A stretch of DNA of 64,000 bases, taken from Tomocerus qinae (taxonomy: Eukaryota; Arthropoda; Collembola; Entomobryomorpha; Tomoceridae). Under the pieces are notes generated by a model. That model saw only the letters and a list, made by a program, of their open reading frames with translations. It was not told the DNA's origin and ran no database searches. The stretch is from positions 22,775,930 through 22,839,929 of the forward strand of contig CM034549.1 of assembly GCA_020055645.1 (NCBI GenBank), given 5' to 3'. The position numbers and the translations under genes were made by a program. Below, piece after piece: positions 48,363-62,127 of the stretch. The number at the start of each line of letters is the position of its first letter. Positions within the stretch are counted from its first letter, which is position 1.

Positions 48363-51014
48363 AACTTTCTATGGTATAATTGACTACAAGAAGTAGTTTA
48401 TTTTAGCTTGCTTTCGTATATTATAAGATTTTTAAAAGCTTCACATTAAAATTTTTATAAAGAATTCATTTGAGCATAGACTGATATACTTGTAAAGTTA
48501 TTATTACTATAACTGATAACTAAAAGAGATGGAATTTGTGTAAAATGGAACCTATACAGTTATACGTACATTAAGTATCAAACCACAGACAACATTAAGT
48601 CACAAAAAAGTAATTTAGTAAAGTTTTACATCAAACTTTTAAAAAAGAACAACATTTAAATAAAATACTGTATTACTGTTGAAAAATCACTTGGACTAAA
48701 TTTTTATTTAAATCTTTCTTTAATTTTCCCATTTCTATTAGCATCAAATTATTTTAATCAACATTCCTTCTACACTGAATACATAAATCACACAATCTTT
48801 TACATCTTTACTCTCAGTACGCTTTTCTACAGGTAGAATATATTTAGTCCGCATTTATTTAGCTTTTAATAGTACAACAAGTAGGCAATCAAATGCATTT
48901 ACAATCTTTAAGTTGCATAATTAATCATCTTCTAATTCCAATCTTTTCAAAATCATATTTTAATTCCTCTTTGAGCAGTAGTCAAAAGCATTAGATGCCT
49001 CTCTGCTACTAATTTTCTCATATGGTATTTGTAGCATTATTTTATTAGAGAGAAGCATGCATTCCAGATTCGTTTAGCGAAGGATCTCTAGTAGAAATCT
49101 ACACCCTCACTTTTAAAACATGTTTTAGAACTGACATTCTTGGTTATAGATGACGATGCATTCGGCTGTTCAGAGCAATCGGTAGAAGAGAGTAGCTTAA
49201 CAGTATGTAGCACAAGTACATGTGTATGTTATTTGCTTTGCTTCCAGTTTGTTGCAAATACCAATACCCTTTAAATAAGCTAAAACTCAAACATTTTTGC
49301 TGGTTTTAACTTTTATTTATCAAAATAATGTACATGTTTTGAAACAAATTCATCAAATAATAAAGAAACAAACAATTCTCCAGTTATTTTAAATTTTTAA
49401 AGTGTATAATTCTGCTGTGTGAACACTTTTTTATTTATTTTAGATATTTTGCACATCTCATTGTAGATTTCATCAGTACGGTAATTGCATTAATTTAATG
49501 GTCTTTTGGCATTCAAACTCAAGTATCGGCCAATCGTTTATAACCAAAACATTTTGTGTTTAACGAATACTTTTAATGTATTTACTATTTCAAATCCAAC
49601 TCTGATTAACTCTAATTAAATTAATTAATACCAAATAATCATGAAAATGTTCATCTCGAAAATTGAAATTAGTTTCTTCCCATCAATCTGCAATTCACTA
49701 TGTATCTATTTCCATGTACCAGTTGCAACAATTTACAGGCATTAAAATGGTATTTTTTGCTCCATGAAATTACTTCTGTGGAAAATCTAATTTTGGGAAT
49801 ACATCAGCGGCTATGCTATATGAATTTGATTAGCCGTGGAATTTTCATACTAAATTTGCACAGATGGGTATTTCTAACTAATGTATGATTACTTTTGGAA
49901 TTTCTACTATGAAAAGCACAAATATCCAATGCAAATGTTAATGTTGAAATAGAAACAGGGAAGTGTATACGAGAATTTCTGGACATCAAAAGCCACAAAG
50001 CAAGGACAAGCATTTCTGTGTAGATATGTATTGTGTGGCTTCTGTAGTTTTAGGTCTTAAACAATTTTGTCGCATTTTGTGAGGCTTCGTTTTCCTTTCT
50101 GCTGTTAACTATTGCCTGTAGGAAATAGTAATTCGTTCGTAAACGCCTATTACGTGATTCATTTATAAAATGTAAGTTCTACATGCGTATAGATAGGGTT
50201 TGTTAGATGACATTCTTTTACACGCCCAATAGAGGAGTTGGTGGAAGACCTCGTTTTGAGTTTGATAGGAGAATGAAAGATAATTGAAGTCGTAAGGAAT
50301 GGAATAAACTTGTCAATGGAAATGTTGGGCGATGAAGATTGAGTAATAGAATCTAAAAGTTAACTTTGACTTTAAGCATGTGTTGCTTCCACTTGACTTG
50401 AGTGACTCGTCTTGGGATCTCATCTTTTCCAAACTGCGACTCTAACTCTAACATTGCGCTCGTATGCACCGCATGATTACAATAATGCAATTCCAGACTG
50501 GAAACTAGCACGAGTTCCATCTGAAATACGCAGACTACTATACAAACACATAAGTCCTGAATATCAAGGAATATCATGCTACCGATTTTGTAGCAAGTAC
50601 CTACCTATACAGAATCCTGGAAAAAGACAAGTATATTTTACTTTGACTACTAAAGGGCACATCATCCCTACGAGAATGATTATGGAACATTGCTCGCTCA
50701 GACGAATTGTAAAATGGTACTTGACTATACTTCTAACTTAGGACAAAGATTCTATAAATTACAGATACCTACATGAATACAAACAATATCACATTGTCCA
50801 ATGTAGACATGTCTCATCAACTATTCCGTGGAATCATCAATCTCCCTAAGAGGAAATGCCTATTTCCTTTTATTCTTTTACTTATCGTTTACAAGAATTG
50901 ATGTAGAATATAACAACTGTGTCACTCGGGGAATTTATCAGTTTCTGAAGAATTATTTTCGAATGGTTATGACAATTCTCAAAATTATGTCAAAACTGAC
51001 TGCTTGTGCACTTA

Positions 51015-51755
51015 TTTTCTACACTATAGTAGTTACTCTTATCTGCTATCTATTGTCAAAATAATAATAATATCATGTTGAAATAGTTTTATCGGACTTT
51101 AACCGCTTTTCGGATGCTGCGTTTGCTGAATGTAAGTTTAAGCTGGATAGTTCAGTAAATACGTGATGTCGACTAAACAGTAAGTAAAATTCTAGTAATT
51201 AGTAATGAAGAGACAATTTTCTACAATTAAATCATCTCATTCGAATTTTACTTTCCACAACAGATTACCTAATAGTTGTTACTATTCAAATCTACATCCT
51301 ATTGTAATTGCAATATAATTTCATGCTGAAATGATTTTATCGGAGTTGAGTCATTTTTTCATTTTTCTGATTACACATGTAGAAGATAAGTTTGGGTTGG
51401 GCTGTGCAGTTAGCCTAAATAACTGATTAGATATCCATTAAACGATAAGTAAAATCCTATAAATAAACGAACGACAATTTCCTTGAATGAAGATTCCCCC
51501 CTCCCCGGACTTTATTTTCCACAGTTTTCGAATGTTACATCTGTATTTCATAACCAAAACAAAAATAATTTCATGTAAAAATGATTTTATCGGCCGTGAG
51601 TCAATTTTCTGACGCTTTTCTCGATTTTCTGTGTTGAAGATAAGTTTAAGTTGTGTAGTGGAGTAAAGCCTGGTAACTTACGGTAAGATGTGTACTAAAC
51701 GGTAAGTAAAATCCTAGTAACGGGTGACAATTTCCTAGGATGAAGATTCCCTGTA
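51015..51755. repeat. Diverged tandem repeat, three units of about 250-265 bp
   Basis: The anchor CATGNTGAAATGATTTTATCGG recurs, with changes, at 51,074, 51,322 and 51,572. A second anchor, TAAACNGTAAGTAAAAT, recurs at 51,174, 51,439 and 51,695. GAAGATAAGTTTAAG and the ACAATTTCCT...GAAGATTCCC tail are also shared by two or three units. A partial extra unit precedes the first copy. Units differ at many positions and by small indels. No long frame is shared. Confidence 0.8.
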
Positions 51756-54700
51756 ACAAAAGTGATAGGAGAAAGTGGGAGAAGAAGAAAGTGTGTTTAG
51801 TAGAAGGTCGAGGAGGAGCGTGGATAGCTTAGTGACTGAGTGTTGGAATGGTGAATGTTGAGAGTGTCTGGTGATAGATATAAATTCGTATGTAGAACTG
51901 TTAGAGGTTTGTAGTTGTGGAAGAGATAGTTAAGTTACATAGTTGAGTAGTGAAAGAGTTCTCCTGGTTGGTTCTCGCTCTCTTTTCTCACAGATAGTCT
52001 TTTTACGATTGTATTCAGTTGAGTGGGAGAGAAGAAGCTGAGCTGGTGCTCGGTGGTTTGACTCCAGTAGTCATCGTCATGCCGAGTTCAGTTTTCCCAT
52101 CCTAAGTTGAGAGTAATTTTTACACGTCTTGGAACGGCAGACTATTTTACATGATATATACCTATGCGAGTAGTTTGAGTGTATGTATGATGTTAGGGAG
52201 CCAAATTGAATTTGTTGGAGCGCCTCCAGTCTAAGCATATTTATTTTACGCCTAGGCAAAAGAGTCAAGGAATCGCATGCATGAAAAATGTCCCAGTGGA
52301 TTGCCCCTTTAGGAAGCGATATGGAATCTAGGATCGCCTCACTCTTTCACTACTGAATTCGGGATTATCGGTATTAATCTGTGGGGAGTCGTTGGCTGAC
52401 TTTTGCCTTTCTCCCTATTCCCAACCTCCATCTCCTCGCCAATTGAATTTTCCAATGAATCCTAATGATCCTCAACCCCGAAATAGAGGGATCAAATCAT
52501 CCTAAACCAGACCGTACCATCCATTCAACAAAATATACACTTTTCCTTCAATTCACTCCTTTCGTCCCAAGACTCAGCTCAACTCACGACCTTAACATGT
52601 ATCTCCTTCTGTAAACCCAGAGCAGAGAAAACCACTTTACACTTTTATCGTCTTATTACAAGACTACAAATGCACCGTGTCCGTTTCCCCTTTCCCTCAA
52701 TTCGCCTATGATATTATAGTCTTCTAAGACATTCTCTCGGAGGCAACCACTGCTATCTAAATACAATCAGGATGCTCTCTATACCACTCTGTGCATTCAT
52801 CACTCTAAAATATTGCTACAAACACATAAACCATACTTACCTTTTATTCCACCCAAACTTTCTAACTTTTCTTTAGCATTTCACTACTTTCAATCTTCTC
52901 AAGCCCTACTAACTTTTTCATATATAATTAGAAAGTTCCCGCTTACAATCTGTCCTTTTGTTTCAACTTTTCCCAGCTAAACTCTATTTACTATTTATGT
53001 TTATTCCGAACATGTAACAAATTTTATTTGTGTCAGTGCCACTACTATTACTGCTGCCAACGGACCACAGAATTTTATCGTCTATTTGTTTTTCCTCTGC
53101 GTCAAGACGGGACAAGGACTCCTTTTCGGACTTTTTCATCCTAAATGGAATGGAATGTTGAATGCAAAGTGAGTAAGTGAATATGTTTTGTAACATTAGA
53201 GTTAGGGTGAAGGATTCTGAGGATGGATGGGTCAAAGTCTATTAACATTCTCTTCCTCTTCTTCCTTTTCTACTTTCGTCTGGAGCAAGAATGCTGTTAT
53301 TCATTTTCTGTCTTGTAAACGTCATGCCCGTAATTTTTCTCAGTCAATTCACAGCTCCATAAATTTTCTCACTCTCATCCTTCCTCCGTTTTCTCGGGTG
53401 GCACATGAAATTTTAATAATTACACATGCAATTACTTACCATTTTACCGCACTGCTCTTCTAATCTGCCAGACTCCATCCGTTCCCCTACTAAGCTTGTG
53501 GTAAATGAATATAGTACGATATACTTTATAGCATTTTAATGCATTAACATAAATTTAATGAGATTTTGGCAGAGAGAAAAGCACTTGTTAATTTTCTTCC
53601 TGCGAAAATTCAAGCTGGGAAACTTTACAACTATTCCTCATACATAATTCATATTTTAGACATTGTACGGTAGGGCACATTAGTGCGTTACAACTTTATT
53701 TTTGAATTCTTCTGGAACTACCTAACAGAAGATGTAAAAGCTTTTCTGTCAAGGTAAGCTTAAATAAAGCAAAAGAGCTGTGCTCCGGAGTTTCAATCTT
53801 GTTAAAAGAGGAACAAATGAACTCATTCTGCGAATTAAATAATATATGTGCTGTAAATACCCAAGTTCCCTTTTTCCTATTCTGTAAGTCCTAGAGTCGG
53901 GTCTATTTAGGTAAATTCCTCGTGGAGACAGAAACAATAGGGGAAGAAGGGAAGAGAAATGGGCAGAGAGGATTGACAAGACTGGAAACGCATCGAAAGA
54001 ATACAAAACGACTAGGGAAAGGAAAATCTCTTGGAGAAAGTCAAACTTCTCAATAACACTGGTAGTGATCAACTGTGAAGTAATCGATTGGTAAGATTGT
54101 GTTGTTGATTGTGAGGTAAGAGGAGAAAAGTTGGATTCAATTGAGTCGAAGGCACTAAAAGTAAACTGATGATATTACGACGTCTCCCTAAAACTCCGTC
54201 TATAGTCTATCTATTCGGATAAAATGGTTTTACTCCCGATGAAAGCTTTCAGCTGACCAAAATCTGTCTGATCGTGATGTGACGTGAGCTAAAAGTATGT
54301 AATATGTATCGAGATACATTTGGACTGATTGTTAGTGCATCCCATCATGTCTTCTCCTATTTTACTTTGATGGACAACACTTGTATTTTCTTTTTCCTAC
54401 CACAAATACTATTTGCCCAATTGCCATTTTCCTTCTGTTACAAAGACAATTGCACTGACATGACATGAGTGATCACTTTCGGAGCACAACGGACATATCC
54501 ATGACAAGAATCTACCTATATTACAGATGATGATGTCCTAAAAAAGGTAAGGCATAATAGAATGTGTTACGAAAAGGGAGTGTTCTAGTTATATATTCTC
54601 TAATCCATGATGTATTAGGATGGTTTAAGGACGAATGGGATACAGTGGTTAAGTAATCATGAGATTGGACCAACTCTGAATAATAAATGAAACAGAAGAT

Positions 54701-57700
54701 GTGGTTCTGTGAATGTAAAAATGAGACTTTAGGGACTTGCGTGACTGTGACGATGCAAAAGCATAGAAAATATGAAATTTCAGCCGATGTTTCGTTTCGT
54801 CTGATCTGATCCGTCCGTCCGTGCTTTCCTCTCCTTTCGTCCATCCAATTCATCCGTCGAAAAGACGTTCCTACTTTACTTTTCTGCTTTCGATCTGATC
54901 TCTTCGTCGGATTTTGTTTGAAAGGATATAGAAAGCGAACTGATCGACGAGAGGATCGCGTCTGTCGATTTAAGGCGATCAGGGGTCTCTCGAGATTCTC
55001 CTCCTACTAAAACTATACATATGTTACTAATGCAAACATATACATATACAAATACCTTTTCCTCCACTTGAAATCCTATACTTATAATGCCCGACTACTA
55101 TCTACCGTCTATCGGGACAGAAATATTTCTTTCTATATTTACTACAACTTGGCTTTGCTTGGCTCTTTCGTCAGAAATTCGGAAATGTTATCCCTATATC
55201 TATCTAATACCCTAATGCACGTACTTTACTTCTACTAATACACCAGTTATACCTTAAGTGATCCTAGTTGTAATAGTAGATTTTGTAACGCAGTAAGTGT
55301 GTATCGATGGACTTCGTCGAACTTGAGTAAAAGTTGTAACATTATCAGGGAAACATACTACTTACACCTTTAAGAGAAAGCAAAAGTGCTGCATTAGGAC
55401 CACAACAACACTTTTTACTTATCTCTTCCTATGTAGACCTTTCCACAAGTATCGTTTTCCAAACTATCTTGCAGTATAAAAGCCCTGAATTATTATTTCT
55501 AAATGAATATTCCCACGCAGATAGTTTCTTTTCAAAACTTCAATTATAAAATGTTTGTCTCAAAATATCGAATATAATTTGGATTTCCTTAAATGATGAC
55601 CTCAGTAGTAATATGCAATAAATCAGTCATATTTTCAATAGTTTCGTTTCCATTTGCAGTGCAATTTATTGAAAGTAAGGAATTAGCCCTCAACATTATT
55701 AACCAAGCTGGCGATAAAGCATTTTGATCTAACAGTGATAAATACATTAATAAATCAGCGTACATAAAATTATGATCAGTAGGTAAGACAAATAAAAATT
55801 TATTCTGTAGATCGTCACCGCTTTTTATAGCAAATGCTAACATAAGTTACACATTCATGTTTCTACTAGTAGGATAACTTTTGACTTTTAGACTTGTGTA
55901 AGTTAGTAAGAAATAAAATTCCTAATTTCATAGGCGACATATCTGTATTTAGTATTGGATCAGAATAGATAATATTAGTATGAAAAAAGTAGAAGCGGTC
56001 AATAGTGGATAAATGGAGGTTTTCTCGTGAAGAGTGAAGTTTCAGCACTCGACTCTTCATCAAACTGAAGTTACGACGTCCCTCTGAGATATATTTCTGC
56101 TTGATTTTGCATCAACGCAAAGATGGTTTCTTTGAGATGAAAACAAGAGAGGGAAAAGTGGACGCGAAGTGAGTGGGTAGTTGGAGTGAGATATTGAATG
56201 TAGTGAACTATTGAGTTTGAGAAATAAAGCCTCCTCCTACGTTCCATCGGGTCATCTTGAATTTCATGTGATCTCAGTGTTCACAAATTGAAGAACCTGA
56301 TAGAAATTCTCTTAGGATATAAAACTACGAATCCCCGAACTAGTGTTCCTGGAAAAGCTTATCCATAAAGCTCTTTTCCCAGCTTACTTACCACAGATAC
56401 TAGATAGAGTCATACTTATATTTTGTATGTACTTAGGCGATTACTCAACTTTTGTTTACTTCCTTTTCGACTTTATTCATTCCTGCCCATATAATAGAGT
56501 AGATTACAGGCAATCATTTTTGCTCAGGATCAAATCGGACACAACATCAAGTTTTTTGGCTCTCCGACAGCACGCAGATATAAACCCGCAGAGACTAGTC
56601 GCATGCATCTACCCGTTAAGAGAGAAAATTCTCTATTTTCAATCTATCCGTCTCTATTATACATAACAACATTTAGTAGGGGTGCTTCACGTACTATATA
56701 CTCTCCCTTGTATTATATTATATAGAGACAAGTCGTAGTCTGTTATGTTTGAGAATCGGGTGGGATGGCAATTTGAGTGTGCAAACACATAAACCATAAA
56801 GCCATGTGTGAGCGCTCTTAAAGTAATTCGTTTCTTGACTTAATTTGTTCAAAGATATCGATCGCTTAGAAGTGATGTACAATATCCTAAGCCTTTTTCA
56901 CTTGTTTTCACTCTTCCATATATATCACCTCCATTACTATGTTATGTGAGCCTGGTGTGACTTTTGCTACAGATTCTCAAACCAAACCAAACCAGTCGAG
57001 ACTGGAGAAGAGTGTGCAAGTGGAATGATGGTACTATATAATAGTGTGCAGCTCTATAGTCGAATGAAATTATAAATATATCTGTACAAGATAACAAAGG
57101 GGGTATATAGACTGGAGAATGTGAAGTATAGTTAGTACAGAGAGAGCGAGCGATAATATTTAATAGCATAATAGTAAAGTAATCTAATCCAGCAGTAGTT
57201 TAGGTAGTTTTAGTGGTGTGTAGTGGGAGAGAGACAGAGCTCAACTCTCTCCTCTCTCTAATGTACGTATGGCGAAAAGGAGCATAAATTGATTTTGATT
57301 AAAGGCCATCAATCCTTGTAAAGGAGCCGAAGAGAAATGGTCAATGAGCTGGAGGAAGCTCAGCAGGATGATGAAGGCAATTATTTTAATCAGATTCTCT
57401 AGTGTCTGCGTGATTCCAGCGTTTAATGATGCCAAATTTCAATGTGGTGACCTGGCATCTGCCTAGTTTAACGAAGCGGATTTCGTATATATAGATATTT
57501 TTCCTCGCATTCTTTCACATAATTGCATGCCTTGACTTCCTCATAAATAACCCGAACCACTCAGCTCCGCTCAGCACAGGCTCAACTTCAGAGAGAGAGA
57601 GCATCATTTCAGTTCTAACATCAACTCTCTCCTTCTTCGGATTAGTCAGCTCACATCACACTAGTCTATATTATTATATGTTTGTCTGTGTAAATACGAC

Positions 57701-60700
57701 AGAGAGACTTCTATTTACATAGCAGAAGACTATTATTCCATATTATGCCTTAATGTATAAGTAAATACTACTGTTTATAGCCTCAAATCGGGATTCACCA
57801 TATAACAGTGTAAAATGTGTATGTAAGTATGTAGTATAGAAAGAATTTTACATACCACTGCAGAGTTAAACAGATATTTATGTAGATGTGTACTATAGGA
57901 GAATGGTAGAGATAGACAACAAACCTTCGTCGAGGTTTTCTGCATTTCGGGATGAAAGTGAATTGAAATGGACTTTGAGTTCAAGTTGAGCTGAACGATT
58001 ATCTTTCCTCCGTCTGCGGTGATGCCCATTTCCGTTTGTCTTATTGCTCTTTTTCCATCCAGTTTTCTCTTCTCGACGAGACTGGATGTTTCTAAAGTTA
58101 TCTAGTGTGTAGTTTCCATTCCACTTGCAGAATCTGAATAGGCGCATCAGCTTTGCGGCTTAAAATCAAACGAAAGAATTGCCAGCCAGAGAAGGAATCA
58201 GATAAGGCAGAAAGATCAATGTAATGATGCAATCGCAAAGATTTTTTCTAGTACAGCGAATTTTTCCTCCTTTTTTGCTTTTCTCCCGAACTTTTACGAA
58301 TGCATGCTGAATACCGAGAGTTTTCAGAACAGCCTAAAAGTCCCGACACATTACCCGTTTTTTCACTCTCTGTATTTACATAGCACTGGGCGGAAAACGT
58401 AAATATACGTACCTACTAAGTAGATCCTCATAAATAAAGTTTAGCAAGGATTATCTCTGCGGAGAATTCGTATTTTATCTGCAAGTATGCCACACGTAAA
58501 TTCAATTATCTCTCGTGAATAATTTTCCTCCGACACAGATGCTCATCCTCTTCTCGTATTATAGTCTTGTTTACGTTTACCCCTTTTATTTTTCATTTTC
58601 CCTATCGTTATCATTGCACGCTAACATTACTTAGCGTGCCTTTTCCTTACTCAGAGCTGACATTAATTATATCAAAATTTTTAGCGAGCTTGAGTCATTG
58701 AGAAGTTTTACCTCTCCTTGCATGATGCCTTTATTAATAATTCAATTTTTAATTTTTGGTGATTATATTTTCTTCCGTGATCCTGATGGAGTACTCTAGC
58801 CTAGTAGAAATGGGAACTATACTAACTGTATATAAACAGCCTTTTCAGAGTACTATAACGTTTTACTCTCACTCACTGCGATTATGAGTCCATCAGTTCT
58901 ACGGCCAAACCACGCCGAGCATGCCTTTCATTCACTCGCTTTCACTTGATGGATTCGACTAATTTTCACTCTGCGGATTTTTCCGACTAATGAAACTCTG
59001 AATATTTCATGTCCTCCTACAGACTTGACTCAGCCCTTTTCCTTTCTCCTACATTTTTACCTAACTTTTCTACCTCATTTGCCAAATTAGAACTAGCTCT
59101 CACAAACTCCATTCATTACTCTAATAAATGGGATGAAATTAACTATTTAAATAGTCCATTTTAACTAAGCTATAGTACTATATCATAATACCGGCATAAT
59201 TTCAATAGTAAACCTAATATTGCTCGAGATACGAATAGGAGTACCCACAAAAATACAAAAATAGGCTTTGAAATAATAATGAATATTTAGTAAACTTGAA
59301 AATATTCATCGGGAAAAAGACATTTTAGGGGGATTTCTTGGGATGAATGAAGACTACAAATCAAGAGTTGCATTTTGTTTTGATGTGTAGGAATTTTTGT
59401 GAGGATGAGGAAGATAAATAGAAAGGTAATCTCATTGGGGTGTTATGATCCTTTTAGAGATGGTTTTGGTTGATACAAACGGTGAACTTGTTTGGTTGTT
59501 TCCGGATCCTTTGTTCTCTAACGTGTTTGTAATGTAATATAGACAATAGGAGTACAATCCCAATCACAATAGAGAAAGAGAGCCGGGAGAGAAACCCGAA
59601 TGTCAAACCACCGTGGTCGTAATCTTTGTACAAATAATAGTTTGTTGTAACACCCCTTCTTGTTTTCCCTGGCTAAATGATGGAGTGAAACGGAGTTTGA
59701 GGAGTTCATAGCATGTAACATGAATAGAAAGGGATTAGTTACTTTAGTGCCTTCAGTTTACGCTCATCGTCAGCAAAATACAAATAAGTGCAAACCCCCA
59801 GCTTATATCCCTCCGAACTATATAGGAATTATTATGATTATGAGTGGGCAATAAAAGAACACATTATCCTGAAACACAAAGGGGAAAGGACGGTACAAGT
59901 GTTTTCTACATTTACTGTTGCTCTCCTCTTCTTTACCCGTTTTTCCTATACGGACGCTATTTTCTCTATTATGTATTAAGTATCAGTTCATTGTTATGCA
60001 ATAAAATCCCCGGATTAGCAGATGACATCAGCAGGATGTATGGCTTATGTCTAAACTACCTTGTGATTAAGAAAATGAGAATGCGCTGCATATTGGATGA
60101 ATGTGTATATTGCTCCTAATGTGATAAAATGTCCTCGCCTCGAGATGCTAACCAGATTTCGTGTAATGAATGCATTGTGTTTCCGAACAATATCTGGAAG
60201 AATGATTTTCCATGCACGTGCTGCTTTGGGGCATTACTCCATTAGAATGATATGATAATCAAGAATATCCTTTGCATTGATGTGATTCAAAGATTATACC
60301 AAAACATACATCCGATTTCTCAGCATAACTTTATTGTGAATCTTTCCACTAAGCAAATTAAGAATATTTAGTAAAATTGACATTTTGATTGCATTGCATA
60401 CGTATGTGTGTACCTGATACATTCATTAATTATTGATATGGTATTGTGTGATTTAACATTAGTACATTAGTCCCTTACATCTAGAATTAATTTTATAATA
60501 GTTTTGCAGCACAAGAGAAATGTTAAATTAAAACAGAAACTGCGCACTGCACTGATCCAAAAGACTCATTTTCCACAGATTCAATAGAAGAAATGTTCCA
60601 AGTCAAAGAACACTTTTATCAATTGTCTTCGGATGTAATCAGGGAATAGAATGCAGTTGTCCCCATTACACAAGGTTAGCGTCTAAAATAGCACGACCCT

Positions 60701-61883
60701 TGTCGTGCAGATAATGCTAGAAACATGAAGGTAGCGGAATAACAAGTATTATGCCTAAACACATAATTTATACAGTTAATGACGCAAATATATTTTGCTT
60801 TAATTTGTACATAGCACAGTTTCGTCAGACAAACTAATGGAAATAATAATTGCGTGTACAAGATTTGCCTTATTTAATTAAGTAGGTACTAAATAGTATA
60901 AAAACAAGGATGTCAAACCAACGGGGTTAATTGTTGGTCTGTTCTGTAGTGTAAGAGAAGTATTTAAGGTATGATCATAGATTACGCTTGGAATTCTAGC
61001 ACTTGCTTACGTATCTTGTTCATTGGACTGAAAGTTTTTATAAAAATACTTGCGAGAACTCACCTAGATTTCTTGTGACATAAAATCCTTCTCTCTCAAA
61101 AATACAAATCGAAATAGCAGAATGAAAAAACATTTTTTGGTATTTTATTGATTGCCACAATTACATGAAACATTTAATAAGCTGATAAATGAGAATGATT
61201 AAGCTTTTTTTAACCTAAGAAGGAATACTTAAATTATGGAATAAGTATATACTTAGTATTAAATACAATGATTTTTAGGCATGTAGATTTATGTAAGGTG
61301 TGTATAATGAAATGTTTCAGTTGCCAGCGTCGTATATATAGATAGCTTGTAGTAATATGTAGTAGATAGTCAGAGTTAATGTAAATGTGTAATAGAACTA
61401 CACATTTTAACTTACAATTAGTTTGCAGACGACAATCAGTACATTAGATACAAATAGAGTACACGTTAATTGTAATTTAAGTACGATCAGATCAAATCAC
61501 GAATATTAATGGTTTGTATTATTTTATAGTAGCTCTAACCCACTTTTAATGATGATGGAGAGTTGTGAGGAAATTCGACGAGACATCATTATGTTGCGTT
61601 TCCCTGCACAATCAAGTTCACAATTGTTAACATCAATTTGTATGTATCTCATGCATTCTACTAGCAACAATAAACCTTTTATGTCATTGCACGACATACT
61701 TTGTATCAATACCAAGAACATTACTGGCAAAGCTCACAGATAAAAAATGTAAATAATTCTTTAATTTCAAGAATTGTAAAGGAAAATTACGGAAAATATC
61801 ATTCCGGTAGTTATTAAGTAGTCTTCTGATTCTCACATGAACAGATTTTATCATATCTTGCATAACATCAAAGGGGATGCGCT

Positions 61884-62127
61884 TCAATGCAATTGTTGCC
61901 TAGAAAATCGTTTTCCCACAACGATAAGCACGACAAGCTTGTTAAATGGGGAATAGTAACAGGAAAAACTAACCTGTGACGCCGGAGGTCAACCTTCCGT
62001 TGAAACGCTCTTCCACAAAGGTCGCATGCGAATGGTTTAAAGCCAGTGTGCTTACGGGAGTGAGTTATCAGGTTTGAAGATTGAGAAAACGCTTTCCCAC
62101 ACACCAAACATTTATGAGGCTTCTCCC
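61884..62127 (-). CDS. sens: Gfi-1/Senseless-type zinc-finger transcription factor, last two coding exons (partial)
   Basis: Gfi-1/Senseless proteins are nuclear C2H2 factors; Drosophila Senseless drives sensory-organ precursor fate. Exon 62127-61974 (phase 1 to 2) encodes [39 protein letters not shown] and [13 protein letters not shown]. This is the penultimate finger and most of the last finger of the Gfi-1 array, nearly residue for residue. After a 74-nt intron, exon 61899-61884 adds only QQLH and TGA. The final His completes C-x2-C-x12-H-x4-H in the last finger (Gfi-1 has RETQH there). Upstream fingers and the SNAG region, if present, lie beyond 64,000. Retaining the intron would give a different 33-residue tail lacking that His. 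Confidence 0.92.

Larger units (their letters stand above)
48323..61883. other. Long gene-poor region between Imp and the Senseless-like gene
   Basis: It starts with the Imp 3' UTR and ends with the Senseless-like 3' UTR. The many short frames overlap each other on both strands and match nothing I recognise. The one structured part is a diverged tandem repeat at about 51.0-51.75 kb. Stretches of pyrimidine-rich sequence and GA/CT tracts occur around 52.3-55.0 and 57.2-57.6 kb. Regulatory DNA for the flanking genes is plausible given the length. Confidence 0.5.

Noticed and set aside
50412-51064. Plus-strand frames of 109 and 78 codons before the tandem repeat
   Set aside because: No recognisable domain, and the second runs into the repeat. 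Composition fits chance.
55589-55843. 84-codon minus-strand frame with protein-like composition
   Set aside because: I recognise no family, domain or splice context, and AT-rich DNA of this length produces such frames by chance.
61524-61887. Overlapping 60-68-codon frames on both strands downstream of the Senseless-like stop
   Set aside because: They are not in phase with the zinc-finger exon through the proposed acceptor, overlap each other and match nothing known. The region is best read as 3' UTR.
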